Assembly (NCBI GenBank): GCA_016188575.1
Contig: JACPHN010000268.1
Coordinates: 1 to 64,000, forward strand
Length of the DNA stretch: 64,000 bases
Source of the DNA: Candidatus Schekmanbacteria bacterium
GTDB taxonomy: Bacteria > CSSED10-310 > JACPHN01
Direction: 5' to 3'
A program made the position numbers and the translations under genes. The notes under the pieces were generated by a model. It had not been told where the DNA came from and searched no databases. It saw nothing but the letters and a program-made list of their open reading frames with translations. Positions 16,934 through 24,624 of the stretch are shown here, in pieces (the stretch's first letter is position 1; each line of letters begins with the position of its first letter).

Positions 16934-17989
16934 CTACCTCGCGATCAGGGTCAGAGGGGGAGTCGGCGATCTCTTCACCGCAAGCTCGGGACGCTGGCGG
17001 CGGGCAAGCAGGAGCAGGAGCTCACCGAGGCGATCGCAATCGTGTTTCACCTCGTCGCAGTCCTCGCGCGACAGCAGGTTGGCGGCCAGCGGCGCCGTTC
17101 CCATCTGGCCGATCTCGCGCACGTCGTTGCGCACCGGCGCGGCGCCGAGCGCGGCGTAGCGGGCGCGCCGATCGTCCGGAATGGCCCCCGAGCTCAAGAT
17201 ACAGACGTCGATCAGGCCTCCTTCCAGGTATTCGGAGAGCACGCGCAGGTGGTCGGCGGCCGTGAAACCGTCCGTCTCGCCGGGCTGGGTCATGAGATTG
17301 CAAACGTACACCTTGAGCGCCGACGACAGGCGAATGGCGTCGGCAACGCCGTCCACGAGCAGGTTGGGCACGACGCTGGTGTACAGGCTGCCCGGCCCGA
17401 GCACGATCAGGTCGGAAAAGACCAGGGATTGCAGCACCCCACCCGACGCCGGCGGCGTGCAGGGTTCGAGCCACACCCGCGTGATCCGGCCGCGTTGCAG
17501 CGGGATCTGCGCCTCGCCGCGGACCACGCTGCCGTCGGCGAAGGCGGCGCAGAGGGTCACCGGGCTATCGGTGACGGGGAGCACGCGACCGCTGGCGTGC
17601 AGCAGCCCCGATGCCTGTTGGCTCGCCTTCGCCAGGCTGCCGTGCTCCTCGCAGTAGGCGGCGAGGATGAGGTTGCCGACAACCTGTCCCTGCAGCCCGT
17701 TGCCGCCGCGGAACCGGTACTGGAACAGGTCGCATAGCGGCGGCTCGCTGTCGGACAGCGCCGCCATGCAGTTGCGGATATCACCCACCGCGGGGATGCC
17801 GAGGTGTCTGCGAAGCCGACCCGTGGAGCCGCCGTTGTCAGCGGTGGTCACCACGGCCGAAATTTGCACGTCCCAGTCCGCGCCGCCGGCCCCCTGCTTG
17901 ATCGCTGCGCGCTTCAAGCCTCGCAATACGGTTGACAATCCGTGTCCGCCGCCGACACCGACAATCCTGACGATGGTATTGGTTTTCAT
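16934..17989 (-). CDS. glmR: YvcK/GlmR-family UDP-sugar-binding regulator
   Basis: A 351-residue protein of the CofD/YvcK family. It has the N-terminal GVGGGHGLSTVLRGL, the motifs TTADNGGSTGRLRR and PAVGDIRNCM, and a later LGPGSLYTSVVPNLL. In Bacillus and Listeria the family protein binds UDP-GlcNAc and stimulates GlmS, hence the name GlmR. Here the gene directly precedes glmS (four bases apart), supporting the same role in polysaccharide precursor control. The ATG has AGGACGGG upstream and lies three bases after the sugar transferase stop. Residues 1-300 are well conserved with the family; the last 40 are variable. Confidence 0.92.
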   Translation of the reverse strand: MKTNTIVRIVGVGGGHGLSTVLRGLKRAAIKQGAGGADWDVQISAVVTTADNGGSTGRLRRHLGIPAVGDIRNCMAALSDSEPPLCDLFQYRFRGGNGLQGQVVGNLILAAYCEEHGSLAKASQQASGLLHASGRVLPVTDSPVTLCAAFADGSVVRGEAQIPLQRGRITRVWLEPCTPPASGGVLQSLVFSDLIVLGPGSLYTSVVPNLLVDGVADAIRLSSALKVYVCNLMTQPGETDGFTAADHLRVLSEYLEGGLIDVCILSSGAIPDDRRARYAALGAAPVRNDVREIGQMGTAPLAANLLSREDCDEVKHDCDRLGELLLLLARRQRPELAVKRSPTPPLTLIAR

Positions 17990-17992
17990 TTG

Positions 17993-19087
17993 TTACCCGT
18001 CCTGTCGATGATCCAAGCCGAAGATGACAACTTTGATGGTGCGAAGAAGAATGAAGACATCAAACCACACAGAAGCGTGCTTCGCGTAGTACAGGTCGTA
18101 TTGCAGCTTCTCGTAGGCATCTTCAATCGAGTTGCCATAGTCGTAGCTGACCTGTGCCCAACCGGTAATACCCGGTTTGATGTAGTGTCTGAGGTCGTAG
18201 TAGGGGATCTGTTCTCCCAACATGCGCACGAAGCAGGGGCGCTCGGGCCTGGGTCCGACGAAGGTCATGTCGCCGCGCAGGACGTTGATGACCTGCGGGA
18301 CCTCGTCGAGGTGCAGGCGGCGCAGGATGCGGCCGACCCGGGTAACGCGGTCATCGACGTCGCGCGCCCACATCGGTCCGGTATCCTGCTCAGCATCATG
18401 GCGCATGGAGCGGAACTTGTACATCATGAAGGTGTCGCCATCCTTGCCGACGCGGTCCTGCGCGAACAGCACGGGGCCGCGGGATTCGAGCTTGATCGCC
18501 AGAGCGATCAGGAGCAGAATGGGCGCGGCCAGGACGAGGAGGGCGGCGGCGCAGACGATGTCGAGCCAGCGTTTGAGGCGGTCATGGCGAGCTGAGAAAT
18601 GAAAGCCGTCGCAGAAGATCAGCCAGTCCGGCCGCACCGCATCGAGCCACACCTTGTGATGGCGGTGCTCGTAGAAGTCCGCCGCTTCTTCGATCTCGAT
18701 GCCCAGCAGCTTGCCTTCGATCAGCGTCGAGGCGATGTCGGCAGCGCCATAGGCGTTGGGTTCGGTAATGACGATGCGCGAGACGCGCCCGGCGCGAATC
18801 AGGTCGCGAAGGCGTTCAGAGCTCAGCTCTTCGCTCGCGCCGCTACTGCGCGCGGAACGCATGGCCGTGGGCGTTCGCCCGTTGCCGTTGCGGTAGGCCG
18901 AGGTGCTCAGCATCGCGCCCTCGCCGCGGCCGTTGCGGGCGGCCTCCGCGGCAGGCGGCGCGGCGCCATCGAGCTCGCGGTGCAGCGTCGCCGCCAGGGC
19001 GCCGTTGCCGAGAATAACGATGCCGGCCGAAGGGCGCTCGCGAGTCGGGTGCCAGAATTCGGTTCGGGGCACTTCAGTTCTTATCAT
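17993..19087 (-). CDS. Initiating sugar-1-phosphate transferase, short form
   Basis: A 364-residue bacterial sugar transferase (PF02397). The catalytic domain contains GPVLFAQDRVGKDG, YKFRSMRHDAE, LHLDEVPQVINVLRGDM, VGPRPERP and PGITGWAQV. It would load the first sugar phosphate on undecaprenyl phosphate. The upstream 150 residues match the soluble Rossmann-like part of polyprenyl glycosylphosphotransferases (ADFYEHRHHKVWLDAVRPDW). The four N-terminal membrane helices of long WcaJ/EpsB-type proteins are missing; only one hydrophobic helix (about 183-205) remains. The start ATG has CGGAGGA upstream and overlaps the kinase gene by 14 bases. Confidence 0.9.
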   Translation of the reverse strand: MIRTEVPRTEFWHPTRERPSAGIVILGNGALAATLHRELDGAAPPAAEAARNGRGEGAMLSTSAYRNGNGRTPTAMRSARSSGASEELSSERLRDLIRAGRVSRIVITEPNAYGAADIASTLIEGKLLGIEIEEAADFYEHRHHKVWLDAVRPDWLIFCDGFHFSARHDRLKRWLDIVCAAALLVLAAPILLLIALAIKLESRGPVLFAQDRVGKDGDTFMMYKFRSMRHDAEQDTGPMWARDVDDRVTRVGRILRRLHLDEVPQVINVLRGDMTFVGPRPERPCFVRMLGEQIPYYDLRHYIKPGITGWAQVSYDYGNSIEDAYEKLQYDLYYAKHASVWFDVFILLRTIKVVIFGLDHRQDG

Positions 19088-21182
19088 GAACAGATTCCTC
19101 CGATGTTGCCGAGACCAGGTAGCGCTCGGAGTAATACCGGTACGCATAGGCATAGGGTGCCGCGACGAAGCTGACGTCGTTGAGCACCACACCGAGCAGC
19201 TTCGTGGTGTCGAAGCTCTCGAAGGCGCGCTGAACCAGCTCGCGCCGGGTTGTCCGGGCGCGCACCACGAACAGCGTGCCGTCCACCAGCCGTTCCAGCA
19301 CGTGGCTGTCCACCATCGGCAGGACGGGGGGGGAATCGATGACGATGCAGGCGAAGCGCCGGCGCAGGCGGCCGAGGAGGCGCTCCAGGGAAGTGCGCAG
19401 CAACGAGCCGCCGGGCACGGACTGGCGCGCGCCACCGGTCAGGACGTAGAGGTTTCCTTGGCGGTGGATGTACTCCCAGAGGTCGGCGTCGGCGTTGCTG
19501 AGTAGCTCGGAAAGACCTTTTTCCAGCGGCAGATGGAGATACGCGTGGAGGTGGGGCTTGCGCACGTCGGCGTCGACGAGCAGCACGGGACCCTCGAGGC
19601 TTTGTGAAAGGGCCACCCCGAGGTTGATCGCGGTCGTCGATTTTCCTTCAGCCCCGGCGGCGCTCGTCACCATCACGGTCGTGCTTGGGGCTGCGGCCAG
19701 GCGCCGGGAAACGGCGTGAGCGAGGATGCGGTATTGCTCGGACTCCACGGAAGCCGGATTGGTGATCGTGACGACGTTCGGTGCCACGCCCAGAGGGACG
19801 CCGTTGCGCCGCGGCGGCACGATCGTGGGGATGGCGAGCAGCACCGGAGCGTCGCTGGCGGCGCGAAAGTCTTCGAGGTCGCGAAACGTGGTGTCCAGAT
19901 GCTCCCGCGCGAGACCGGCGCCGAGGCCGCAGCACAGCCCGGCGACAAGGCCCATCGCCAGGATCCTCAGGCGGCGCGGGCTCACGGGCTGGATCGGGGT
20001 GACGGCGGCCTCCGCAATGGTGAGCACCGCGCCGGTCCCGACGCCGAAGCGCTCGCCGAGCCTGGCCATCTGCAGCTCCTCGACCAGGCGTTGCCGTTGG
20101 GCGACGGCGGCGTCGTACTCGCGCACGAGCTGCGCCTCGGCGGGGGACAGCGCCTCCGTAGCCGCGGTCCCCCGGTTGATCGCTGCCTGCAGCGAGGTGT
20201 CTCCGCGCTCGCTCTGATACGGGGCAAGCTGCTGATTGACCGTGGCGAGCTCCTCCTGGAGGCGCGCCTGGCGGGATCGCAAGCCACGCAGCGTCCGGCC
20301 GGTCTGCCGTTCATGGCCCGCGGTTTCCTTCTCGAGGGCGGCCATTTCTTGCTGCACGGCGACCACTTCCGGGTGCGCGATGGTGTAGCGGCTCAGCAGC
20401 TCCCGGAACTGGGTGCGCAGCGCGGCAAGGCGTCCCTCTGCGGACTGCATGGCGGTGCCCGTGTCCGCGGCACGCGCGACGCGACGTTCCTGCTCGAGCT
20501 CACTGTCGATGTCCCGCAACGCACTCTCGAGGTTCGCCCGGCGGGCGCGCAGCACCGCGAGCTCGGAGTTCGTCCGCGAGCTCAACGCCTGCAGCTTTTG
20601 CTCCTGGCTCTCCAGGTTCCGTTCCGCTGCGGCCAGCTCCGCCTCGAGTCCGGCGATCGTCCATTGCGCCTGCCGGCGGGCACCGCCGCCTTGACCGGTG
20701 ACGAGAATTTGGCCGAGGTGGTTTGCTACCTGCGCGGCGCGCCGCGGGCTCGTATCCTTGAAGCCGATGGCGACCGTCTGGGTCCCCTGGACCTGCACGG
20801 TGATGCGGTTGCGCATCTCGGTGAGCTGCTGCTCGCTGAAGCCGCCGAGCTCGGGCTCGTAAAGGCGATATTCGCGCATGATGTCCGCCAGGACGGAACG
20901 ACGCAGGAGTCGCTCGCCAATCGCGCCCAGCGCCCGCTGTGCGTCATCCGGTGTGCGGAAGCGATCCAGCGCCTCCGGTCCACCCATGGTTTCGGCAACC
21001 ACCAGGAGCTCCGCGCGGTACTGGTCGGGCAGCCGCATCTGCCATCCCGCGGCTGCTGCCTCGAGAAGCAGGATTCCGGCCAACACCCAGACGCGGCGGC
21101 GTTTCAGCGTCTCCAGCAGGTACCTCACGGAGAGCTCGGTGCCGGCGTCTTTCTTGGACAGGCACTGATGATGTTTACTCAT
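19074..21182 (-). CDS. Wzc-like chain-length regulator with tyrosine autokinase domain
   Basis: A 702-residue inner-membrane co-polymerase/BY-kinase. There is an N-terminal Wzz domain with one membrane helix (about 30-50), a long periplasmic coiled coil (about 170-370), a second membrane helix (about 415-435), and then a cytoplasmic kinase domain. Walker A is SAAGAEGKSTT (from about 507), Walker A' is LLVDADVRKP, and Walker B is CIVIDSPP. The C-terminus has a tyrosine cluster at about 677-688 (six Tyr), the usual autophosphorylation site. It controls chain length and export together with the Wza-like and flippase/polymerase proteins. It overlaps the barrel gene by eight bases. Confidence 0.93.
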   Translation of the reverse strand: MSKHHQCLSKKDAGTELSVRYLLETLKRRRVWVLAGILLLEAAAAGWQMRLPDQYRAELLVVAETMGGPEALDRFRTPDDAQRALGAIGERLLRRSVLADIMREYRLYEPELGGFSEQQLTEMRNRITVQVQGTQTVAIGFKDTSPRRAAQVANHLGQILVTGQGGGARRQAQWTIAGLEAELAAAERNLESQEQKLQALSSRTNSELAVLRARRANLESALRDIDSELEQERRVARAADTGTAMQSAEGRLAALRTQFRELLSRYTIAHPEVVAVQQEMAALEKETAGHERQTGRTLRGLRSRQARLQEELATVNQQLAPYQSERGDTSLQAAINRGTAATEALSPAEAQLVREYDAAVAQRQRLVEELQMARLGERFGVGTGAVLTIAEAAVTPIQPVSPRRLRILAMGLVAGLCCGLGAGLAREHLDTTFRDLEDFRAASDAPVLLAIPTIVPPRRNGVPLGVAPNVVTITNPASVESEQYRILAHAVSRRLAAAPSTTVMVTSAAGAEGKSTTAINLGVALSQSLEGPVLLVDADVRKPHLHAYLHLPLEKGLSELLSNADADLWEYIHRQGNLYVLTGGARQSVPGGSLLRTSLERLLGRLRRRFACIVIDSPPVLPMVDSHVLERLVDGTLFVVRARTTRRELVQRAFESFDTTKLLGVVLNDVSFVAAPYAYAYRYYSERYLVSATSEESVHDKN

Positions 21183-22476
21183 AAGGCAACACCGTGCGAA
21201 GCCGGTCGACTTCCTCGTCCCAGGCGCGGGACGCGGTGTCCGAGGCTGTCAGGTTGAGGCGCAAGCCGAGCGCGAAGCGCCGTGCGGTCAGGGCCGCAAG
21301 CTCCGGGGTGGAAAGCTGCTGATCGAGGAGCTGCGCGTCCAGGAAGGCGTCGAGGTTGTTGCGCAGGCGCACGTTCAGGTGGGCTCGCGAGCTGAGGGTA
21401 GTAAGCTCGCCGCCGGTGCTGAGCGCGGCGCGCGCCCGCTGCAGCCGCGCCTGGTAGCGAAGGCGGCTGCCGAGACGGCCCGCGAAGGCCAGGCTATAGA
21501 TGCGCGCCGTGGCACTTCCGGAAACGGCGCCGCCATAGGGGTCTGGCGCTCCACCTTCGCCCGCGTCGGGGCCGCTGGACAGACCGGCGCCTTCGAGCGC
21601 CAACACTCTGCGGTCAGCGGCGCCGCTGAGCACGTGGCGGCCGCCGCGGAGCCGCACGGAGGCCTCGACGCCCATCACGATCTCGACCTCTGCCGTGCGC
21701 TCGTAGCGCGCCACGCCGCTGCGGATGCGAGCCGCCAGGGCGGGGCGCGGAGCGAGGGAGCAGGTGGCCTCGACCTGGTGCACCGGCTCCGAGGTCTCGG
21801 CGAGGCCGGCGCCGGCGCCCGCGGCGTCGGTCCGCGTCGCCGCGTACAGATAGGTATAGCCAAGGCCGACGCTCGTCGAGCTCGCGAGCTGCCACGTCAG
21901 GCTCAGGTTTCCCGTTCCCGCGCCCTGATCGATGGGCACGTCGGCGGATTCCAACAGGAGTCGGCCGTGGCTCACACTGGCCTCGAGGCTTGCCGCCAGA
22001 TCCGTGCGGCGGGTCAGCTCGTGGCGAGCGCCCACGGCGAGCCGCCCCTGCCAGAATGGGCTGCTGGCTACCGCCAGTAGCGGTTGACCGAGCTCTCTGC
22101 CGGCGTCGCGGCTGGAGAAGACGGAGCCAAATACGGTAAAACCCGCGCGGCCCACGTCGGTCCCATAGCGCAGCCCCGCCTGTTGGCGCGCGGCGAGCAC
22201 GCGCCCCGTCTCCCGCACCCACTCCACGTGCGGCTCATAGGCGGCGATCAGCTCGCTCACGGCGCGGCGGTACGACACCAGGACGCTTTGCCGCAATGTC
22301 AGGTAGGAGCGGGCTTCGCCCTCGGGCGTCCGCTCGGACGTGCGGGACTCGTGAGCGACGCTCACCGCCGCGGGCAGCAGCCAACGCGCCGCTGCCCCGG
22401 AACCAGTGGGGCTCGCCAGGGCGGCGAGCATTGCCAGCGTCGCCCCGAGGAACCTCAGCACCGTCGATGTCGTCAT
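21175..22476 (-). CDS. Outer-membrane beta-barrel protein of the polysaccharide cluster
   Basis: A 433-residue protein with an N-terminal signal peptide (hydrophobic stretch about 8-25, ending GSGAAA), followed by alternating amphipathic strands rich in Arg, Ser, Tyr and Gly, as in large outer-membrane barrels. Similar barrel genes sit in exosortase-type loci next to the export and kinase genes. It may help carry the polysaccharide across the outer membrane. I cannot name a specific family from motifs. It begins 11 bases after the export gene stop and ends inside the kinase start. Confidence 0.72.
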   Translation of the reverse strand: MTTSTVLRFLGATLAMLAALASPTGSGAAARWLLPAAVSVAHESRTSERTPEGEARSYLTLRQSVLVSYRRAVSELIAAYEPHVEWVRETGRVLAARQQAGLRYGTDVGRAGFTVFGSVFSSRDAGRELGQPLLAVASSPFWQGRLAVGARHELTRRTDLAASLEASVSHGRLLLESADVPIDQGAGTGNLSLTWQLASSTSVGLGYTYLYAATRTDAAGAGAGLAETSEPVHQVEATCSLAPRPALAARIRSGVARYERTAEVEIVMGVEASVRLRGGRHVLSGAADRRVLALEGAGLSSGPDAGEGGAPDPYGGAVSGSATARIYSLAFAGRLGSRLRYQARLQRARAALSTGGELTTLSSRAHLNVRLRNNLDAFLDAQLLDQQLSTPELAALTARRFALGLRLNLTASDTASRAWDEEVDRLRTVLPYE

Positions 22477-22487
22477 ACCAGAGCTCC

Positions 22488-23090
22488 TCAGCGCACGTAA
22501 ATGACGTCCGCCGGCTGGATGTCGAAGGGGTTTTCCGCACCATTGAGCATGGCCTTGATATTCACTGTGATCTTGCGCTCGGCGTCCGATCCCTGGCTGC
22601 GGATGACGATGACGCTCGCGCGGCGCGCGAACTCCGTGAATCCGCCGGCGAGAGCGATGGCGTCGAGCACCGAGAGGCGCTGCCGGACCACGTACCAGTC
22701 AGGACGCGTCACCTCGCCGAAAACGGCGATGCGGTGGCTGTTGATTTCCTTGACCACGACGGTGACGATCGGGTGCTCGATATACTTCTGCAGCCGCCTG
22801 GCGATCTCCTCCTGGAGGTCTTGCGGGATGCGTCCGCTGGCGCGGATCTCGCCTGCGAGGGGCACCGAGAGGTAGCCATCCGGGCGCACGATGACCGTTC
22901 GGGAAATGTCGGGCTCGCGCCAGACGAAGACCTCCACGACGTCCTCGGGTCCCAGGCGGTAGGTGTCTGTGGCGAGGAGCTCGTCTGCGGGCGCCGCATC
23001 GTCCGCTCCGGCGGCGGCGGCGAGGAGCGACGGAGCGGCGAGAGTCAGCGCGAAGAAGAGCGACAAGCAATGGCGTATAAGGAGATACAT
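22488..23090 (-). CDS. Polysaccharide export protein (Wza-like, short)
   Basis: A 200-residue periplasmic or outer-membrane export protein. It has a signal peptide (about 1-28), a polysaccharide-export domain (YRLGPEDVVEVFVWREPDIS, then VRPDGYLSVPLAGEI) and one SLBB-type domain (GEVTRPDWYVVRQRLSVLDAIALAGGF, read here as separate strands). It ends in IQPADVIYV. The cysteine near residue 8 is too early for a lipobox, so it is probably not a lipoprotein, unlike classical Wza. Its short length matches the export protein of exosortase-associated clusters. It is the first gene of the operon, with a sigma-54-type promoter about 60 bases upstream. Confidence 0.92.
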   Translation of the reverse strand: MYLLIRHCLSLFFALTLAAPSLLAAAAGADDAAPADELLATDTYRLGPEDVVEVFVWREPDISRTVIVRPDGYLSVPLAGEIRASGRIPQDLQEEIARRLQKYIEHPIVTVVVKEINSHRIAVFGEVTRPDWYVVRQRLSVLDAIALAGGFTEFARRASVIVIRSQGSDAERKITVNIKAMLNGAENPFDIQPADVIYVR

Positions 23091-23149
23091 AAGAACCGTT
23101 TACTCTTTGTTAGACCGATGTTGTTTTGCTGGCGTCCGCGGAAGAGCTT

Positions 23150-23164
23150 GCAAGGTCTATGCCA
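23150..23164 (-). promoter_or_regulatory. Sigma-54-type promoter of the polysaccharide operon
   Basis: On the minus strand the sequence reads TGGCAT-AGACC-TTGC followed by A. This matches the sigma-54 consensus TGGCAC-N5-TTGC with one difference; the invariant GG and GC are 12 bases apart as required. The predicted start point is near 23138, giving a leader of about 48 bases before the export gene ATG. Confidence 0.65.
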
Positions 23165-23223
23165 CCGCGAGAGATGCGGCTTGGACGGCCATTTGCCGCG
23201 GTTCTGGGGCCGTGCAATGGACC

Positions 23224-23298
23224 CCCTTCCATGGAAGGGTCGTTCCGCAAGTGGAATGTCGGTTCAACTCTCAGTACAGGTCTCTAGGGACTTGTCCC
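23224..23298. promoter_or_regulatory. Cluster of inverted repeats, candidate activator sites
   Basis: A perfect 16-base palindrome CCCTTCCATGGAAGGG (23224-23239) is followed by TTCCGCAAGTGGAA (23243-23256) and GGGACTTGTCCC (23287-23298). All lie upstream of the sigma-54-type promoter. The first two share TTCC/GGAA half-sites, 10-20 bases apart. They could be upstream activator sites for the sigma-54 activator at 24625 or sites for the LuxR-type regulator. Confidence 0.45.
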
Positions 23299-23360
23299 GG
23301 CACAGCATCGGCAGACACCTGACAGGGCAGTTGCCAGGGGCACGATCTCCGTCTCCTTCT

Positions 23361-23440
23361 GCCCTCCGTTCCCCCCGCTGGCGAAGGGAGGTGAGGTGGG
23401 GGGAGGGCAGGGGTGGGGGGAGAGCTGGAGGGTGGGGGAG
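23361..23440. repeat. R1 repeat between the export gene and the LuxR-type gene
   Basis: A pyrimidine-rich arm (GCCCTCCGTTCCCCCCGC from 23361) faces a purine-rich arm (GAAGGGAGGTGAGGTGGGGG), closed by GGAGGGC at 23402-23408, with more G-runs to 23440. It ends just before the LuxR-type stop codon and could act as its terminator on the minus strand. Confidence 0.65.
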
Positions 23441-23454
23441 AAACCGCAGCCCGC

Positions 23455-24162
23455 CTATTGTTCCCGCGCCGCTGCGGTCAGGCCGTGCTCAATGGCCTGA
23501 AGAACCGCCTGCGCGGTGCTCTGGACGCCCATCTTGGTGCGGATTCGCGTTTTGTGGGCGTCGACGGTGCTGGTGGTGATGCCCAGTCGGGTGCCGATTT
23601 CCCGACTCTTCATGCCCTGGATGAGCAAGGTCAGAACCTCGCGCTCGCGCTCGGAGAGCTCGGTGGGGGCCGGCACCTGCCGCTGCAGAACGCACTTCAG
23701 CATGGCGTCCGAGATACTTGGACTGAGGTGAACGAGTCCACTGGCGACCTCCGCGAGCGCCTGGGAAAGGTCACCGGCAGGGTCCGAGGTGAGCACGACA
23801 CCTCTGGCGCCGGCGCGCAGCCCATCCACGAGCTTCTGCTGCAGGGCGGCTTCGGTGCTGACCAGGATGACCTGGGTGGCAGGAGAGTGGCGGCGGATCT
23901 GCCTGGCCGTGGCAATGCTGTCGGCAGTCGCGTCGAGGTCGATGATGGCGACGTCCGGGTGCGCGGCCGCGGCAAGAGCGATGGCGTTCCGCGCGCCGTC
24001 GGCCTCCCCGATGATCGTGGCGAAGCTGGTATCCAGTGCTGCGCAAATGGCGGTTCGCATGGCCGAGTGAGCGCTCACCACGGCGACGCGGAGCACGGCT
24101 CTACCGCCAGGTCGCGGCTTGACCGCGAGCACTGGACGGCCGAGCGGAGGCCGAAATCTCAT
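23455..24162 (-). CDS. LuxR/NarL-type response regulator with a degenerate receiver
   Basis: A 235-residue regulator. A receiver-like domain (about 24-145) precedes a C-terminal LuxR HTH (about 165-228: ELSEREREVLTLLIQG, then GITTSTVDAHKTRIRTKMG). The acceptor-like aspartate D75 (AIIDLD) is kept, but the acidic pair after the first strand is replaced by S30-A31 (VVSAHS) and the conserved lysine by Thr/Ser (GVVLTSD). Normal phosphorylation is therefore doubtful. The start is an ATG with GAGAGGA upstream. It lies between the polysaccharide operon and the sigma-54 activator gene and has its own sigma-54-type promoter, so it is probably part of the control circuit. Confidence 0.88.
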   Translation of the reverse strand: MRFRPPLGRPVLAVKPRPGGRAVLRVAVVSAHSAMRTAICAALDTSFATIIGEADGARNAIALAAAAHPDVAIIDLDATADSIATARQIRRHSPATQVILVSTEAALQQKLVDGLRAGARGVVLTSDPAGDLSQALAEVASGLVHLSPSISDAMLKCVLQRQVPAPTELSEREREVLTLLIQGMKSREIGTRLGITTSTVDAHKTRIRTKMGVQSTAQAVLQAIEHGLTAAAREQ

Positions 24163-24242
24163 CGTCGCGTCCTCTCGTGCGTGTTCCCGGTGCGGGCGAG
24201 ACCAGAGTGGTTCTCCCGGGAGGGAGCTCTGCGGTTGCTTTA

Positions 24243-24258
24243 TGCAATCGCCATACCA
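24243..24258 (-). promoter_or_regulatory. Sigma-54-type promoter of the LuxR-type gene
   Basis: The minus strand reads TGGTAT-GGCGA-TTGCA. GG and GC are correctly spaced and the G after the first block and the trailing A also fit the consensus; two positions differ. The start point would be near 24232, with a leader of about 70 bases. Confidence 0.6.
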
Positions 24259-24370
24259 TGCCGCCCTGGCGGCGAAACGCCCATCGTAAGTACCACCGGC
24301 GCGGCCGGCGGTGCCTCCGAATGGAAGTAGCGTTCCCCTTCGTGAACGCGGGTGGCGCCGTCGTGCTCCG

Positions 24371-24410
24371 ACTCCTTCCTGCCCCGCTCGCGGCAGGGTT
24401 GGGGTGGGGG
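24371..24410. repeat. R1 repeat in the divergent control region
   Basis: A palindromic unit with stem CCTGC (24378-24382) and GCAGG (24393-24397) and the purine flank TTGGGGTGGGGG. It belongs to the same family as the repeat at 23361 but is shorter and more degraded. Confidence 0.6.
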
Positions 24411-24518
24411 CTACGCAGTATTGCCGAGGGGCTCCTCGGGGTTTTTCCGCAGAACCCAGGGGTTTCACAGGAGCTCGTCTAGGGTTTCGGGCGGGCCGTC
24501 CGTAGGCGGCCCACCGGA

Positions 24519-24547
24519 TTGTCAACGATGGCCGCGCTACTTATCTT
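24519..24547 (+). promoter_or_regulatory. Sigma-70-type promoter of the sigma-54 activator gene
   Basis: TTGTCA (24519-24524), a 17-base spacer and TATCTT (24542-24547). This predicts a start near 24554 and a leader of about 70 bases to the ATG at 24625. Confidence 0.55.
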
Positions 24548-24624
24548 CATAGAAGTGCTTATGGAAGGAACCGCGGCACCTCATACCAGGCGCCCGCTCG
24601 GCGGGCAAGCAGGAGAGGGGAAAA

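Larger units (their letters stand above)
23091..23454. other. Control region of the polysaccharide operon
   Basis: A 364-base non-coding stretch between the export gene and the LuxR-type gene. It holds a sigma-54-type promoter (23150-23164), then three inverted repeats further upstream: CCCTTCCATGGAAGGG at 23224-23239, TTCC-N6-GGAA at 23243-23256 and GGGACTTGTCCC at 23287-23298. An R1 repeat follows at 23361-23440. The inverted repeats lie 60-150 bases upstream of the promoter, where activators of sigma-54 promoters normally bind. No small gene was seen. Confidence 0.6.
24163..24624. other. Divergent control region between the LuxR-type gene and the sigma-54 activator
   Basis: A 462-base region without a gene. 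Leftwards it carries a sigma-54-type promoter (24243-24258) and a 10-base palindrome CTCCCGGGAG (24213-24222) in the leader. In the middle is an R1 repeat (24371-24410). Rightwards it carries a sigma-70-type promoter (24519-24547) for the activator gene. An open frame extends the LuxR-type gene backwards into this region, but it lacks a ribosome site and crosses the promoter. Confidence 0.6.

Noticed and set aside
24163-24525. Upstream extension of the LuxR-type gene to 24525.
   Set aside because: The extension crosses an R1 repeat and a sigma-54-type promoter and has no family similarity; the ATG at 24162 has a good ribosome site.
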